From positions 124,001 to 188,000 of the forward strand of contig NZ_AUFF01000003.1 of NCBI RefSeq assembly GCF_000426365.1: a DNA stretch of 64,000 bases, given 5' to 3'. Position 1 is the stretch's first letter. Every line of letters starts with the position of its first letter. This stretch comes from Arenimonas composti TR7-09 = DSM 18010 (GTDB lineage Bacteria > Pseudomonadota > Gammaproteobacteria > Xanthomonadales > Xanthomonadaceae). This document shows, piece after piece, positions 15,657 to 24,833 of this stretch. The notes beneath the pieces are model-generated. The model made no database searches and was not told the DNA's origin. It was given only the letters and a program-made list of their open reading frames with translations. A program made the translations under genes and the position numbers.

Positions 15657-18600
15657 CTAAGACAGGGGGCAGGTCACACCATCAAGAAAACCTTCGACCG
15701 AAGCAGCGACTTCAGACGGCGTCATACCAGGCCTCCAGTTGGCCTGTACGTATGCGCCAAACCGTGCGTCGCCGCCGCCGAGATACTCGACGACCGGCGC
15801 AGAGTATGTACCGGTAATAACGTACCGTTCTCCGCTTGGCATTACGACTCCACTTGCACGCCCGATTGAAAGTGGAGCGTGATCGCCTGGACCAATGAAC
15901 GAACGGGAGTACTTCTTCGCGTCCGACATATTCTCATAGCCAGCTGGAATGGCGTGAACGTGCCCAAGCAAAGTGGAGTTGACAAAAATTGTTCCAGGCA
16001 CAAACGTGCAGCGGTCATCTCCAGTACAGTTGTCCTGGTTTCTGCCACGGATAGCGCCGGAATCGTCCATTTGGAACTTGTACTCTCGGCCATTGTCCGT
16101 CCTGCCGAATATTCGCGCATTTCCCGTCGCTAGAACTTGTCTCTGTGCCGCCGTTGCGTTGGCCACTGGCTCCTGAGTCGCCGATGGCGTGCTACCAGAT
16201 TCAACGCCGTCATCCGTAGTTCCGCTGCTGGCGACGAGTGGCCTTCGCCCGTTCCGCTCAGCTGCCCGACGCTTCCATTCTTCGCTGCTAGCTGTAGTCG
16301 AGGTCGACTGCCGTCCGTCTGGATCAGTGAATCGGTATGGATTGTTGTTTCCATAGTTGTAGCGGTTGAAGTTCAGCCCGCCGATCGTGTCTGCCGCCAC
16401 CGGATCCACACTCAGGAACCGCCCCACCTCCGGGTCGTAGTAGCGCTGCTGCATGTAGACCAGCCCGCTCTGCGGATCCATCACGTGGCCGGTGAAGCCC
16501 ACGCCGTCGATCGGCGCGCCGAGCGCCTGGCCGAACGGCTCGTAGACCACGTAGTCCCCGACCCGCGCGCCGTTCTCGTCGGTCGTGGTGACCGGGCTGC
16601 CCAGTGCGTCGGTGTGCTTGTAGTGGACGCGGGTTCCGCCGCCGCCGTGCAGGTAGTCGACCGTCGCGACGAGACTGCCGCCGAGATGGATGTGATCGGT
16701 GTTGCGGCCGTCCGTCTCGTTGCCTTCGAACAGCAGCTGGCCGCCCGCGGCATACAGGTAGAAGCGAGCCAGTCCGGTGGTCGGCATCCATGTCGACACG
16801 CGGCGGCCGTGGCCGTCATAACGCATGCCTTCCTGGCCGGCGATGCCGCGATCGCGGTTGCCGTAGTCGAAATTGAACGTCGTGCCGTCCTTCGTGCGCA
16901 GGTTGCCTTGCGCGTCCCACGTGAACGTGTGGCGGACCTGGCTGCCGCTGCCGAGGATGCGCGTCAGCCGGTTGGTCGTGCCGTCGTATTCGTAGGTCGC
17001 GAAGTCCTTGCCCGGATCGCCGCTGCCGGCGCCGCGCGTCCACGACCGCAGGTTGTCGACGACGTCATAGCTGAACGCGTGGATGCCGTTGCCGCCGAAG
17101 GCGACCGACTGCGCCTCGACCAGGCGGTCGAGCGCGTCGTACTCCATCGCCCGGTTGCGATTCACATCGACATAGTCGGTGATCGATACGGGATTGCCGT
17201 GCGCGTCGAACACGTATTCCAGGTCGAGGATGCCGCCGCTGTCGGTGCTGCGCTCGGGCAGCATCCGCTCGTTCTGCAGCATCGTGTGTTTGATGCCGTT
17301 GCCGTAGTGGAACTCGCGGATCGCGCCGTTCGGGAAATACTTCACGCCGGTGGCGAAGTCGCCGGCGCGGGTCGGCTGGCCGAGCGCGTTCGGCGCATAG
17401 TCGACCTGCAGGCCACTCGGGTAGTCCAGCGTCGCGAGGTGGCCGTTGGCGCTGTAGCCGTAGTCGACGGTCCAGCTGTAGGCGCCGGGCTGCGCCGAGG
17501 TCTCACTGGCCATCAGCCGGCGGCGGTTGTAGGTGTAAGCATTGGTGACGATCTCACCAAGCCCGTTGTTGCTGGTCGTGATCGTCGCCGGCAGGCCGTC
17601 GGCCGTGTAGGTCCACGTCTGGTTCCCGGTATTGTCGGGAAACACCAGGGTCAGAAGCCGGTTCTGCACGTCGTAGCTGCGCTCGACGCGGCGGCCGCTG
17701 GTGTATGCGGTCGTGCGCAGGGTGTCGCAGGCCGCAGGCTGCAGGGCGGGGTCGGGCTGGGGATGGGGTGACGACATCGTCAGGCCCGCGGCCGACCAGT
17801 CGACATTGCCGGCGTCGTCATAGTTCAGCACAGTGCCGCCGGTCTCGGGCTCCGACAGCAGGCACAGGCGGCTTGCAGAGTCGTAGAGGTAGTGACGCGA
17901 GACGGCCGGATGCCCCGGCACGCTGCCGGTCCGGGTGAGCGTCAGCGCGCGGCCGAGCACGTCGCGCAGGATGAGGGTGCGCTGGTTCTCCGGCGCGTCG
18001 ATCAAGGTGGGAGCCGCGGCACCCGGATCATCGAAGGCCTGGTAGGCGGTCACCGTCTGGAAGCCGCGCGGATTGGTCGTGCGGGTACGGAAGCCCGTCA
18101 GGAACTCGGTGAGGGTTTCGAGCTGGCCACTGCCCTCCCAGTCCTGGCGCGTCAACACCAGCCGGCCGAGGGCATCGAATTCGCTGTAAGTCCCGGTCGA
18201 GAACGATGCCAGCGAGCTGACGCTCGCACGGGGGTAGGCGGTGAAGACGGTATCACCGGCCGCATCGTACTCCCAGGCACTGAAGCGCTGGGTACCGGCC
18301 GGGTCGGTGCTGTCGTACTCGCGGGTCATCAGCGGCCGCCACAACGCATCGAACCAGGTGACCTTCACGCCGGAGCCGGTCTGGACGGTCCGCTTCCACG
18401 TTCCGGCCGGGAATCCGTACTCGACGGCGGTGGTTCTCGTGAAGCCCAGCACGGTGGCGTTCCAGGCGACATCATCGCCGCTCGGGTAGGTGATTGCCGA
18501 CAGTAGCCCGCGTGCGTCGTACGCGTAGTTCGTGGCGAAACCCAGCTGGTCGGTCACCCGCGTGATCTGGCCGCGATCGTTCACCACGGCGGCCTGGGTT

Positions 18601-19205
18601 GTCGTGTCGGCATGGGTCACGAGCCTGGGAACGCCGCGCTTCCAGCTCGAAAGGGTGGTGATGTTGTCCAAGCCGTCGCGCACGGTGGCGAGCACGCCCT
18701 TCGCGGACCAGGCCAGCTTCTGCTGCGGGATCGCGGTACCACCGTTGGGGTACGGCCAGAAGATCGTGATCGGGAGCCGGCTGGTGCCGTGATAGTCGGT
18801 GCGTGCGGTGATGTAGTCCAGCTCCACGTTGCGTTCGTGCGTGACCAGGCCGATGACCCAGCGGGACACGTCATTGAGGTAGGTCGTCTCGTCGGTTCGG
18901 CTGTCGCGTTCGATCCCGCCTTCCCGCGAATAGCGTTTGACCTGCGTCGGCATCGCCCACGCATTGCGCGCCAGCTCCTTCCAGACGAATTCGACTCCCT
19001 GCTGCCAGGTCACCGATTCGGTCATCGGGACGACGCACTCGCTGTAGTCGATGCCGAACTCCAGGCTTTCACCCCACTGGATCGGGCAACTGCCGTCGGG
19101 GTTCGTCTCATAAACGTGGCGGACCTCGCGCAGGACGTTCTGCGGTCGCCCACCGACGAGCACCGTCGACGGGGCGGTGCCGTAGCCGGTCTCGACCTTC
19201 AGCAA
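15657..19205 (-). pseudogene. RHS/YD-repeat protein, C-terminal part after an in-frame amber codon
   Basis: This is the continuation of the gene at 19212-20816 in the same reading frame; only a TAG and two codons separate them. The nearest start here is a TTG with no clear ribosome binding site. It carries many YD repeats (YDARGLLSAITYPSGD, YDALDRLVEAQS) and an RHS core that ends PFGQALG...MQQRYYDPEVGRFLSVDP. A variable C-terminal tail of about 220 residues begins after FTDPDGR near 16320, where the DNA becomes AT-richer. The tail has GHVHAIP and GPGDHAPL. The last residues (VTCPLS) and the stop are read from the IS element. Confidence 0.85.
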
Positions 19206-19211
19206 CTGGCC

Positions 19212-20816
19212 CTAGTTGGACCGGCACTCGGTGCCGTGGGTGTAGCGGACCCAGCGGTTACCCGGCGCGACCACCAGGGTCGTCGCGTTCAGGCCACAAC
19301 CCGAGATCGACGTGCAGGCCGGTTTTTCCGCGCACTGTTCGAGCGTCTTGTTCGACGGACAGACGTAAGGGTTCGCGAACGGCCCGCCATTCGGATTGTT
19401 GTAGCGTCGCGGCGACTGGTAGTCGTAGCTCCATTGCGCCGTCGGAACGCCGTTGCCGGTGATCGTCTTGGCGACGAGGCTGAAGCTGTCGTAGCTCGCC
19501 GGCACGTAGGCGACGTCGTCGGTCGGGTCGTTCGGCTGGCCGCCGCCGGTCACGTTGGCACAGAACAGCGGCACATTGGTCCGTCCGTGCCGGCGGATAC
19601 CGAGCGTGAAGGTGCCGGTGGCGCCCGACGGGTGGGTGATCGTGCCGACAGGTGACGCCGCCGCCCCGGCGTTCTGCGGCATAAGCTCTGTCGCGCAGCT
19701 GCGCTCCCACGGCCCCGGAGTCAACGGATAGTCCAGTTCGGCATCGGTGAACTGCGCCAGGTCGATGGTCCAGGCGTCTCCGCCCGGCACGTTCACCTTC
19801 TCCAGCGTGCGGCGTCCGTCCGGCGTCGTGCCGTACTCGTAGGTCCAGACCCGGCCGGTATTGTCGGAAACCTGCGAGACATTGCCGTTGCTGTCGTACG
19901 ACAGGCTCAGCAGGCGGCCGTCACCACCGGCGCCGGTCGTCGCTTCGCCGCTGCGGATTTCGACGAGCCGCGTGCGGCCGTCCGCGGCATTCGAGTACTT
20001 GTAGCTCACCACGTTGCCGAAGCGATCGACGACCCGCGTCGCCAGCAGCATGTGCCGCTTCACCGGAATCTCGTACTCGCGCGGAATGACGTTGCCGATC
20101 GGATCGCTGAAGAAGATGATCCGGGTGCCCTGCCGAAGCGGCGCTTCCTCGTGCGTCGCCATCCAGTCGAAGTAGTAGGTCGTGCCGTCGGGTGTCACGG
20201 CGACGAAGCCTTCGCCGCTGATCCCTGCGCCCGGATTGGCTATCCCGCTCGTGAGGCAGTCGACCCGGATGTGATCGTTGGTCAGGTAGGGGTAGTCGAC
20301 GATCGACGTGCCTTCAGGCTGGTTGCCGTTGGCTTCCAGCAGCGTGCCGCCACCGACGCCGGGAATGTCGAGCCGCAAACCGTTCCAGTAATCCCAGGCC
20401 ATGATCCCCCGGCTGGCGTCCGGCGCTGGCCGGCCGCCGACCGAGCAGCGCGCCTGGCCGCCGGCGGAATCGACCCAGCCCTCGAGGTAGTTGCCGCTGA
20501 TCGACGGAACCTCGATGTCCCAGTCGCCGAACGCGCCGTCGGCGATGCGCCAGCGCATGTCCTTGACGCGATAGCTGCGCGCGACCGCGACGCCGGGCCC
20601 GGCGTTGCCGGGCAGGCTGACGTCGGTCGCGAAGAAGCTCAGGCCACCATCGTTGAGTGAAACGCTGTCGCCGAGCAGGTCATCGCCGAGATGTCCGACT
20701 TCCTGGCTCGAGGCGAGACGGGATGCGTAGTTCTCCCAGGGGGCGCGACCGTCCTGAGCCAGCGCGGTCGAGGTGGCAAGCACGATCAACGCGCCGGTGA
20801 TGCAGAGTTTTCGCAC
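19212..20816 (-). CDS. secreted RHS/YD-repeat protein, N-terminal part, ends at amber codon
   Basis: It has a GTG start with an AGGGGA ribosome binding site, a Sec signal peptide (MRKLCITGALIVLATSTALA), then beta-rich wall-associated/RHS N-terminal sequence and the first YD-type repeats (DRFGNVVSYKYSN, YDSNGNVSQVSDNTGR). There is no PAAR or VgrG domain, so secretion through the general pathway rather than by type VI carriage is suggested. Translation stops at TAG (19212-19214), yet the same frame continues as GQLLKVETG. The likely original codon is GAG. The full protein would have been about 1,720 residues. Confidence 0.8.
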   Translation of the reverse strand: MRKLCITGALIVLATSTALAQDGRAPWENYASRLASSQEVGHLGDDLLGDSVSLNDGGLSFFATDVSLPGNAGPGVAVARSYRVKDMRWRIADGAFGDWDIEVPSISGNYLEGWVDSAGGQARCSVGGRPAPDASRGIMAWDYWNGLRLDIPGVGGGTLLEANGNQPEGTSIVDYPYLTNDHIRVDCLTSGIANPGAGISGEGFVAVTPDGTTYYFDWMATHEEAPLRQGTRIIFFSDPIGNVIPREYEIPVKRHMLLATRVVDRFGNVVSYKYSNAADGRTRLVEIRSGEATTGAGGDGRLLSLSYDSNGNVSQVSDNTGRVWTYEYGTTPDGRRTLEKVNVPGGDAWTIDLAQFTDAELDYPLTPGPWERSCATELMPQNAGAAASPVGTITHPSGATGTFTLGIRRHGRTNVPLFCANVTGGGQPNDPTDDVAYVPASYDSFSLVAKTITGNGVPTAQWSYDYQSPRRYNNPNGGPFANPYVCPSNKTLEQCAEKPACTSISGCGLNATTLVVAPGNRWVRYTHGTECRSN

Positions 20817-20989
20817 GATTTCCCCTGGAGGCCGCGGCAGATGGAGTCACACTCGCATCAATCGATGATCTCGACCGGGATGGCGGTCACGATTATCGGC
20901 AGTAAGAGTCGCGCGGCTCTGCTTTCCGGATCGGAAGCGCGCGCCGCCGGCTTCCGGCGAGGATTTGCGACTTCGACGCGCGTCGAAGC

Positions 20990-21021
20990 AAGAGCGGATC
21001 GCGGCTGAAGCCGCTCCTGCA
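20990..21021. repeat. REP-type palindrome
   Basis: An inverted-orientation copy of the window-wide repeat (ATCGCGGCTGAAGCCGCTCC core) between the fnr stop and the RHS gene. It can form a hairpin and may limit read-through from fnr into the RHS gene. Confidence 0.85.
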
Positions 21022-21025
21022 ATGG

Positions 21026-21748
21026 CTACGGATGCGCGAGGGCGTCGAGTCTCGCGGCGTCGAGGATCCGCAGCTGCCGCCCGCGCACGGCGATCACGCC
21101 GTCGTCCTGCATCTTCGACAGCGTGCGACTGACGGTTTCGATGACGATGCCGAGGTAGCTGGCGATGTCCTCGCGGGTCATCGGCAGCTGCAGGTTCTCG
21201 CCGCCGCGGCCGAGCTGGCGGTAGCGCTCGGCGAGGCCGTGCAGGAACAGCGCGATGCGCTCGGGCGCCTGCCGGCGGCCGAGCATCTCCACGTGCGTCT
21301 GGTCGCGGCCGATGCCCTGGCCGATGACGCGCAGCAGCTGGCGCTGCAGGCCCGGCACTTCGCGCGCGACCGACTCGAGCTGTTCGAGCGGCACCACGCA
21401 CACCTCGGCGCGGGTCAGCGCCTCGGCGTCGACCGCGTGGATGCCGTCGCCGAGGCCGTCGAGACCGATCAGCTCGCCCGGCAGGTGGAAGCCGATCACC
21501 TGCGAGGCGCCGCCGCCGGTCGCGATCGTCTTGAACGCGCCCTCGCGCGCGACGTACAGCGAGGTCAGCGCCTGTCCGGCGCGATAAAGCCGCTCGCCCG
21601 GCTGCAGCGGCCGGCGCGAGCGCACGATGTCGTCCAGCCGCTGCAGGTCCTCGCCCTCGATCGCCGCGGGCAGGCAGAGCACGTGCAGCGAGCAGCGCGC
21701 GCAGCCGCGCCGCAGGTGCTCGAGGTCGAGGGGTAGCGGAGCGTTCAA
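21026..21748 (-). CDS. fnr: FNR-type oxygen-sensing transcription regulator
   Basis: A CRP/FNR-family protein of 240 residues. Cysteines C16, C19, C25 and C117 match the C-x2-C-x5-C plus distal Cys pattern that binds the oxygen-labile 4Fe-4S cluster. The C-terminal helix-turn-helix has the recognition sequence ETVSR, which reads TTGA half-sites. It is the best candidate to act at the two TTGAC-N4-GTCAA boxes before nirK and ccoN. It starts 7 nt after the upstream S9 peptidase gene, so it may share that transcript. Confidence 0.93.
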   Translation of the reverse strand: MNAPLPLDLEHLRRGCARCSLHVLCLPAAIEGEDLQRLDDIVRSRRPLQPGERLYRAGQALTSLYVAREGAFKTIATGGGASQVIGFHLPGELIGLDGLGDGIHAVDAEALTRAEVCVVPLEQLESVAREVPGLQRQLLRVIGQGIGRDQTHVEMLGRRQAPERIALFLHGLAERYRQLGRGGENLQLPMTREDIASYLGIVIETVSRTLSKMQDDGVIAVRGRQLRILDAARLDALAHP

Positions 21749-21755
21749 GTCGACG

Positions 21756-23822
21756 TCACTCCGCCGTCCAGCGCTCGAGCCATTCGTTGACGGTGTCGTG
21801 CCACTGCACGCTGTTGTGCGGCTTCAGGATCCAGTGGTTCTCGTCGGGGAAACGCAGCAGCCGGCTCTCGATGCCGCGGCGCTGCGCCGCCGAGAACGCC
21901 GCCAGGCCCTGCTCGACCAGCACGCGGTAGTCCTTCTCGCCGTGGATCACCAGCATCGGCGCCTGCCACTTCGCGACGTGGTTGAGCGGGTTGAAGCGCT
22001 CGTAGTTCTCCGGCACGTCCCAGACGGTGCCGCCGTTCTCCCACTCGCTGAACCACAGCTCCTCGGTGTTGACGCCCATGAGGCGCGTGTCGAACACGCC
22101 GGCGTGGTTCACCAGGCACCTGAACGCGTCGGGCCAGACGCCGGCGATCCACGACACCATGTAGCCGCCGTAGCTGCCGCCGAGCGCGCAGGCGCGGTCG
22201 CCGTCGAGGAACGCGTACTTCGCCTGCGCGGCGGCCCAGCCCTTCTGCAGGTCCTCGAGCGGGCGGTCGCCCCAGTGCCGGCTGATCGAATCGGTGAAGT
22301 CCTGGCCGTAGCCGACCGAGCCGTGGAAATCGATCATCACCACCGCGAAGCCGCGGCCGGCGTAGGTCTGCGGATTCCAGCGGTAGTGGAAGTTGTCGCC
22401 GAAGCTGCCCTGCGGCCCGCCATGGATCAGGAAGGCGACCGGGTACTGCTTCCCTTCCTCGTAGTTCGCCGGCTTCACGACCCAGCCGTACACGGTCTCG
22501 CCGTTCCAGCCCGCGAAAGAGAACTGCTCGGCCTCGCCCATCGCCAGCGTCGCCAGCACGTCCTGGTTGTTGACCGTGACCTGGCGCGGCGACGAGCCGT
22601 CGGCGCGGGCGACGAAGGCCTGCGCCGGCGACGTCAGCGAGTCGCGCGTGTACGCGAGCGTGTCGCCGGCGAGGTCGAAGCCGCCGATGTTGCCGCCCGC
22701 GACGACCATGCGCACGTCGCCATCGGCGATGTCGACCGCGAACAGGTCGTGCGTGCCGACGTCGTAGGCGGTGGTGTAGATCGTCGCGCCGTCGGCCGAC
22801 AGCGTGATGCCGTCGGCGCTGCGGTCCCACTGCGGCGCGATCTCGCGCACGGCGTCGGTGACCAGGTCCAGCTCCATCAGCGCGAGCCGGTCGGCCTCGA
22901 AGCCGGGGCGCTTCATCGCCCGGTAGTAGAGCTTCGTGCCGTCCGCCGAGAACACCGGTCCGGTGTCCATCGCCGGGTTGCCCGCGGTGAGGTTGAACGG
23001 CGTCGCGCCGCCATTGGCGGCGACGTGGAAGAGGTCGAAGTTCGTCGACCAGGCTTCGCTCTGCCCGGCGACGCGCGCGCTGTAGACCAAGGTGCCGCTG
23101 TCGGGCGACCAGGTGTATTCGGAGGCGTCGCCGAACGGCTTGGAGGGCACGTCACCGTCGAGGCCGCGGCTGATGTGCACGGGTTCGCTGAGCTTTCCGT
23201 CCACGTCCAGTTCGGAGACGAACAGCTGGCTGCGGCGACCGTCGGCCCAGGTGTCCCAGTGGCGCACGAACAGGCGGTCGTGGATCACGCCGGTGGTCTT
23301 GCCGGCGGCGGTGTCGGCGAGGCGCTGCGAGGTGCAGTCCAAGTCGGCGCAGTCGGTGAAGACCTCCATCGAGAACGCGACCTTGTAGCCGCTCGGCGCC
23401 AGCCGGAACGAGCCGACGTCCAGCGGCAGGTCGGTCATCTGCTCGGGCGTGTCGCTGCCGATCGCCTGCCGCCAGATCTGCTGCGAGCCGCTCTTCGCCG
23501 ACAGGAACCAGACGTACCGGCCGTCGGGCGAGAAGGCCGGCGAGTTCACGTTCATCCCTTCCGGCGTGAAGCGCACCGGCGGTGCCGCGTCGCGCGCGTA
23601 CAGGTCCTCGATCCACAGGCCGGTGCTGGCCTTGTTGGCGTCGAAATCGACCTGGCGCACGGTGACCACGAGGCGGCGCCCGTCCGGCGACAGGGTCGGC
23701 GAGCCGACGCGTTCGAGCGTCACCAGGTCGCGGACGTCGAACGGACGGCGCGCGTCTTCGGCATGCGCCAGCGGGGTCAGGGCCGCGAGCAGCAGCGCCG
23801 GGAACAGGGCTTTCACGATCAT
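21756..23822 (-). CDS. secreted S9-family prolyl oligopeptidase (dipeptidyl-peptidase 5-like)
   Basis: The 688-residue enzyme has a signal peptide (LFPALLLAALTPLAHA), an N-terminal beta-propeller with WD40-like repeats (SPDGRRLVV, SPDGRYVWF), and a C-terminal alpha/beta hydrolase domain. The triad is S550 in GGSYGGY, an Asp in HGEKDYRV and a His in PDENHWIL. It probably removes dipeptides from peptides in the periplasm. The first codon is ATG at 23822; a GTG two codons later is also possible. Confidence 0.9.
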   Translation of the reverse strand: MIVKALFPALLLAALTPLAHAEDARRPFDVRDLVTLERVGSPTLSPDGRRLVVTVRQVDFDANKASTGLWIEDLYARDAAPPVRFTPEGMNVNSPAFSPDGRYVWFLSAKSGSQQIWRQAIGSDTPEQMTDLPLDVGSFRLAPSGYKVAFSMEVFTDCADLDCTSQRLADTAAGKTTGVIHDRLFVRHWDTWADGRRSQLFVSELDVDGKLSEPVHISRGLDGDVPSKPFGDASEYTWSPDSGTLVYSARVAGQSEAWSTNFDLFHVAANGGATPFNLTAGNPAMDTGPVFSADGTKLYYRAMKRPGFEADRLALMELDLVTDAVREIAPQWDRSADGITLSADGATIYTTAYDVGTHDLFAVDIADGDVRMVVAGGNIGGFDLAGDTLAYTRDSLTSPAQAFVARADGSSPRQVTVNNQDVLATLAMGEAEQFSFAGWNGETVYGWVVKPANYEEGKQYPVAFLIHGGPQGSFGDNFHYRWNPQTYAGRGFAVVMIDFHGSVGYGQDFTDSISRHWGDRPLEDLQKGWAAAQAKYAFLDGDRACALGGSYGGYMVSWIAGVWPDAFRCLVNHAGVFDTRLMGVNTEELWFSEWENGGTVWDVPENYERFNPLNHVAKWQAPMLVIHGEKDYRVLVEQGLAAFSAAQRRGIESRLLRFPDENHWILKPHNSVQWHDTVNEWLERWTAE

Positions 23823-23905
23823 CTCGGTCTCCGGAAGGAACGGCCCATGGTAGGCCGCCCGACACGGTGGGCAAAGGCCGGCGGAGCCGCGCTAAGCTGG
23901 GGCGC

Positions 23906-24793
23906 ATGAACACATCGTTCCCCCGCACGGCTTCCCGCACGCGCCGGCTCGTGGCCTGCGCCATCCTGTCCGCCCTGCTGCCGGGCTTCGCCGGCGCCGC
24001 GCCCTGGGCGGCCTGCGCCGGGGAAGTCCTGCGCGCACCGCCACTCCCCGAGCGCACGGAGGGGGCACGCTTCGGCGGGCTGCCCGAGGTTCCGTCCAAC
24101 CCGGTTGGGTGCCTGTTCGGCCTCTCGATGCAGGTCGACGCCGACACCGTCCTGTGGCGCTGCATGATCGACTCCGAACTGCAGGAGGCTGCGGTGTGGG
24201 AAAGCGAAGACGGATCGGCCGAGCCGCCGTACGCGCGCGACGACGGCCGCGTCGACGAACAGGACCCGCGCAACTGGTCCTACGCGCTGCTGCTGCTGCG
24301 GAACGGCCAGCCGGTGCAGGCCTGGCGCGACTCGCTGATGGGCGGCCGCTACGACGCGTTCGCGCTGCACCGCGTCGACCTTGACGGCGACGGCGTCCGC
24401 GAGAACCTGGTGACGCTCTGGAACGCGCAGGGCAACGGGCTCGGCGTGAACCACTGGACGCTGCGCGTCTTCTCGGACGACTGGCGGCTGCTGGATTCGC
24501 GCGCCGGCGTCGCCGACTGGGGACCGGGCGCGCTGCGTGCCGCGCCGGCGCCGCGCGGCGGCTGCGACATCGGGGTGACCTCCTGGGTGGAGGACCGCAG
24601 CACTGGTCGCGACGGCATCGCGCTCGAGGCCCGGTTCCTGCGCCTGCAGGACGGCCGGCTCGTCGAAGCCGCGGACCGTCCACCGGAGCGCCGCCGCTAC
24701 ACGTTCGGATTCCAGAACCAGCGCACGGCCTGGTTCGACGCCGACCCCGACCGCCTCGAAGGCGACATCGCCGGCTGGCTCGGCGGCGACTGA
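23906..24793 (+). CDS. secreted hypothetical protein
   Basis: A 295-residue protein with a signal peptide ending GFAGAAP, four or more cysteines, and one FG-GAP/calcium-loop-like segment (VDLDGDGVRENLV). I do not recognise a family. It is divergent from the S9 peptidase gene on one side and convergent with a second on the other, so it is a single-gene unit. The start at 23906 gives the signal peptide directly. Confidence 0.75.
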   Translation: MNTSFPRTASRTRRLVACAILSALLPGFAGAAPWAACAGEVLRAPPLPERTEGARFGGLPEVPSNPVGCLFGLSMQVDADTVLWRCMIDSELQEAAVWESEDGSAEPPYARDDGRVDEQDPRNWSYALLLLRNGQPVQAWRDSLMGGRYDAFALHRVDLDGDGVRENLVTLWNAQGNGLGVNHWTLRVFSDDWRLLDSRAGVADWGPGALRAAPAPRGGCDIGVTSWVEDRSTGRDGIALEARFLRLQDGRLVEAADRPPERRRYTFGFQNQRTAWFDADPDRLEGDIAGWLGGD

Positions 24794-24833
24794 CGCGCCG
24801 CGACGGTCGCCGCCGCCGCGGGGCGCCTGCGGG

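Larger units (their letters stand above)
14442..15676 (+). mobile_element. intact IS3-family element, IS407-type, 1235 bp
   Basis: The ends are TGACCTGCCCCC at 14442 and its inverted copy ending at 15676. The element is flanked by the 4-bp direct repeat CACC (14438-14441 and 15677-15680), the duplication size typical of the IS407 group. Inside are orfA and orfB in a -1 relationship, both complete. Nothing in the sequence suggests inactivation. Confidence 0.95.

Noticed and set aside
16137-17771. 544-codon plus-strand frame antisense to the RHS gene
   Set aside because: It is a mirror of the YD repeats, with Val/Ala/Arg-biased protein and no domain; the minus-strand frame has clear RHS signatures.
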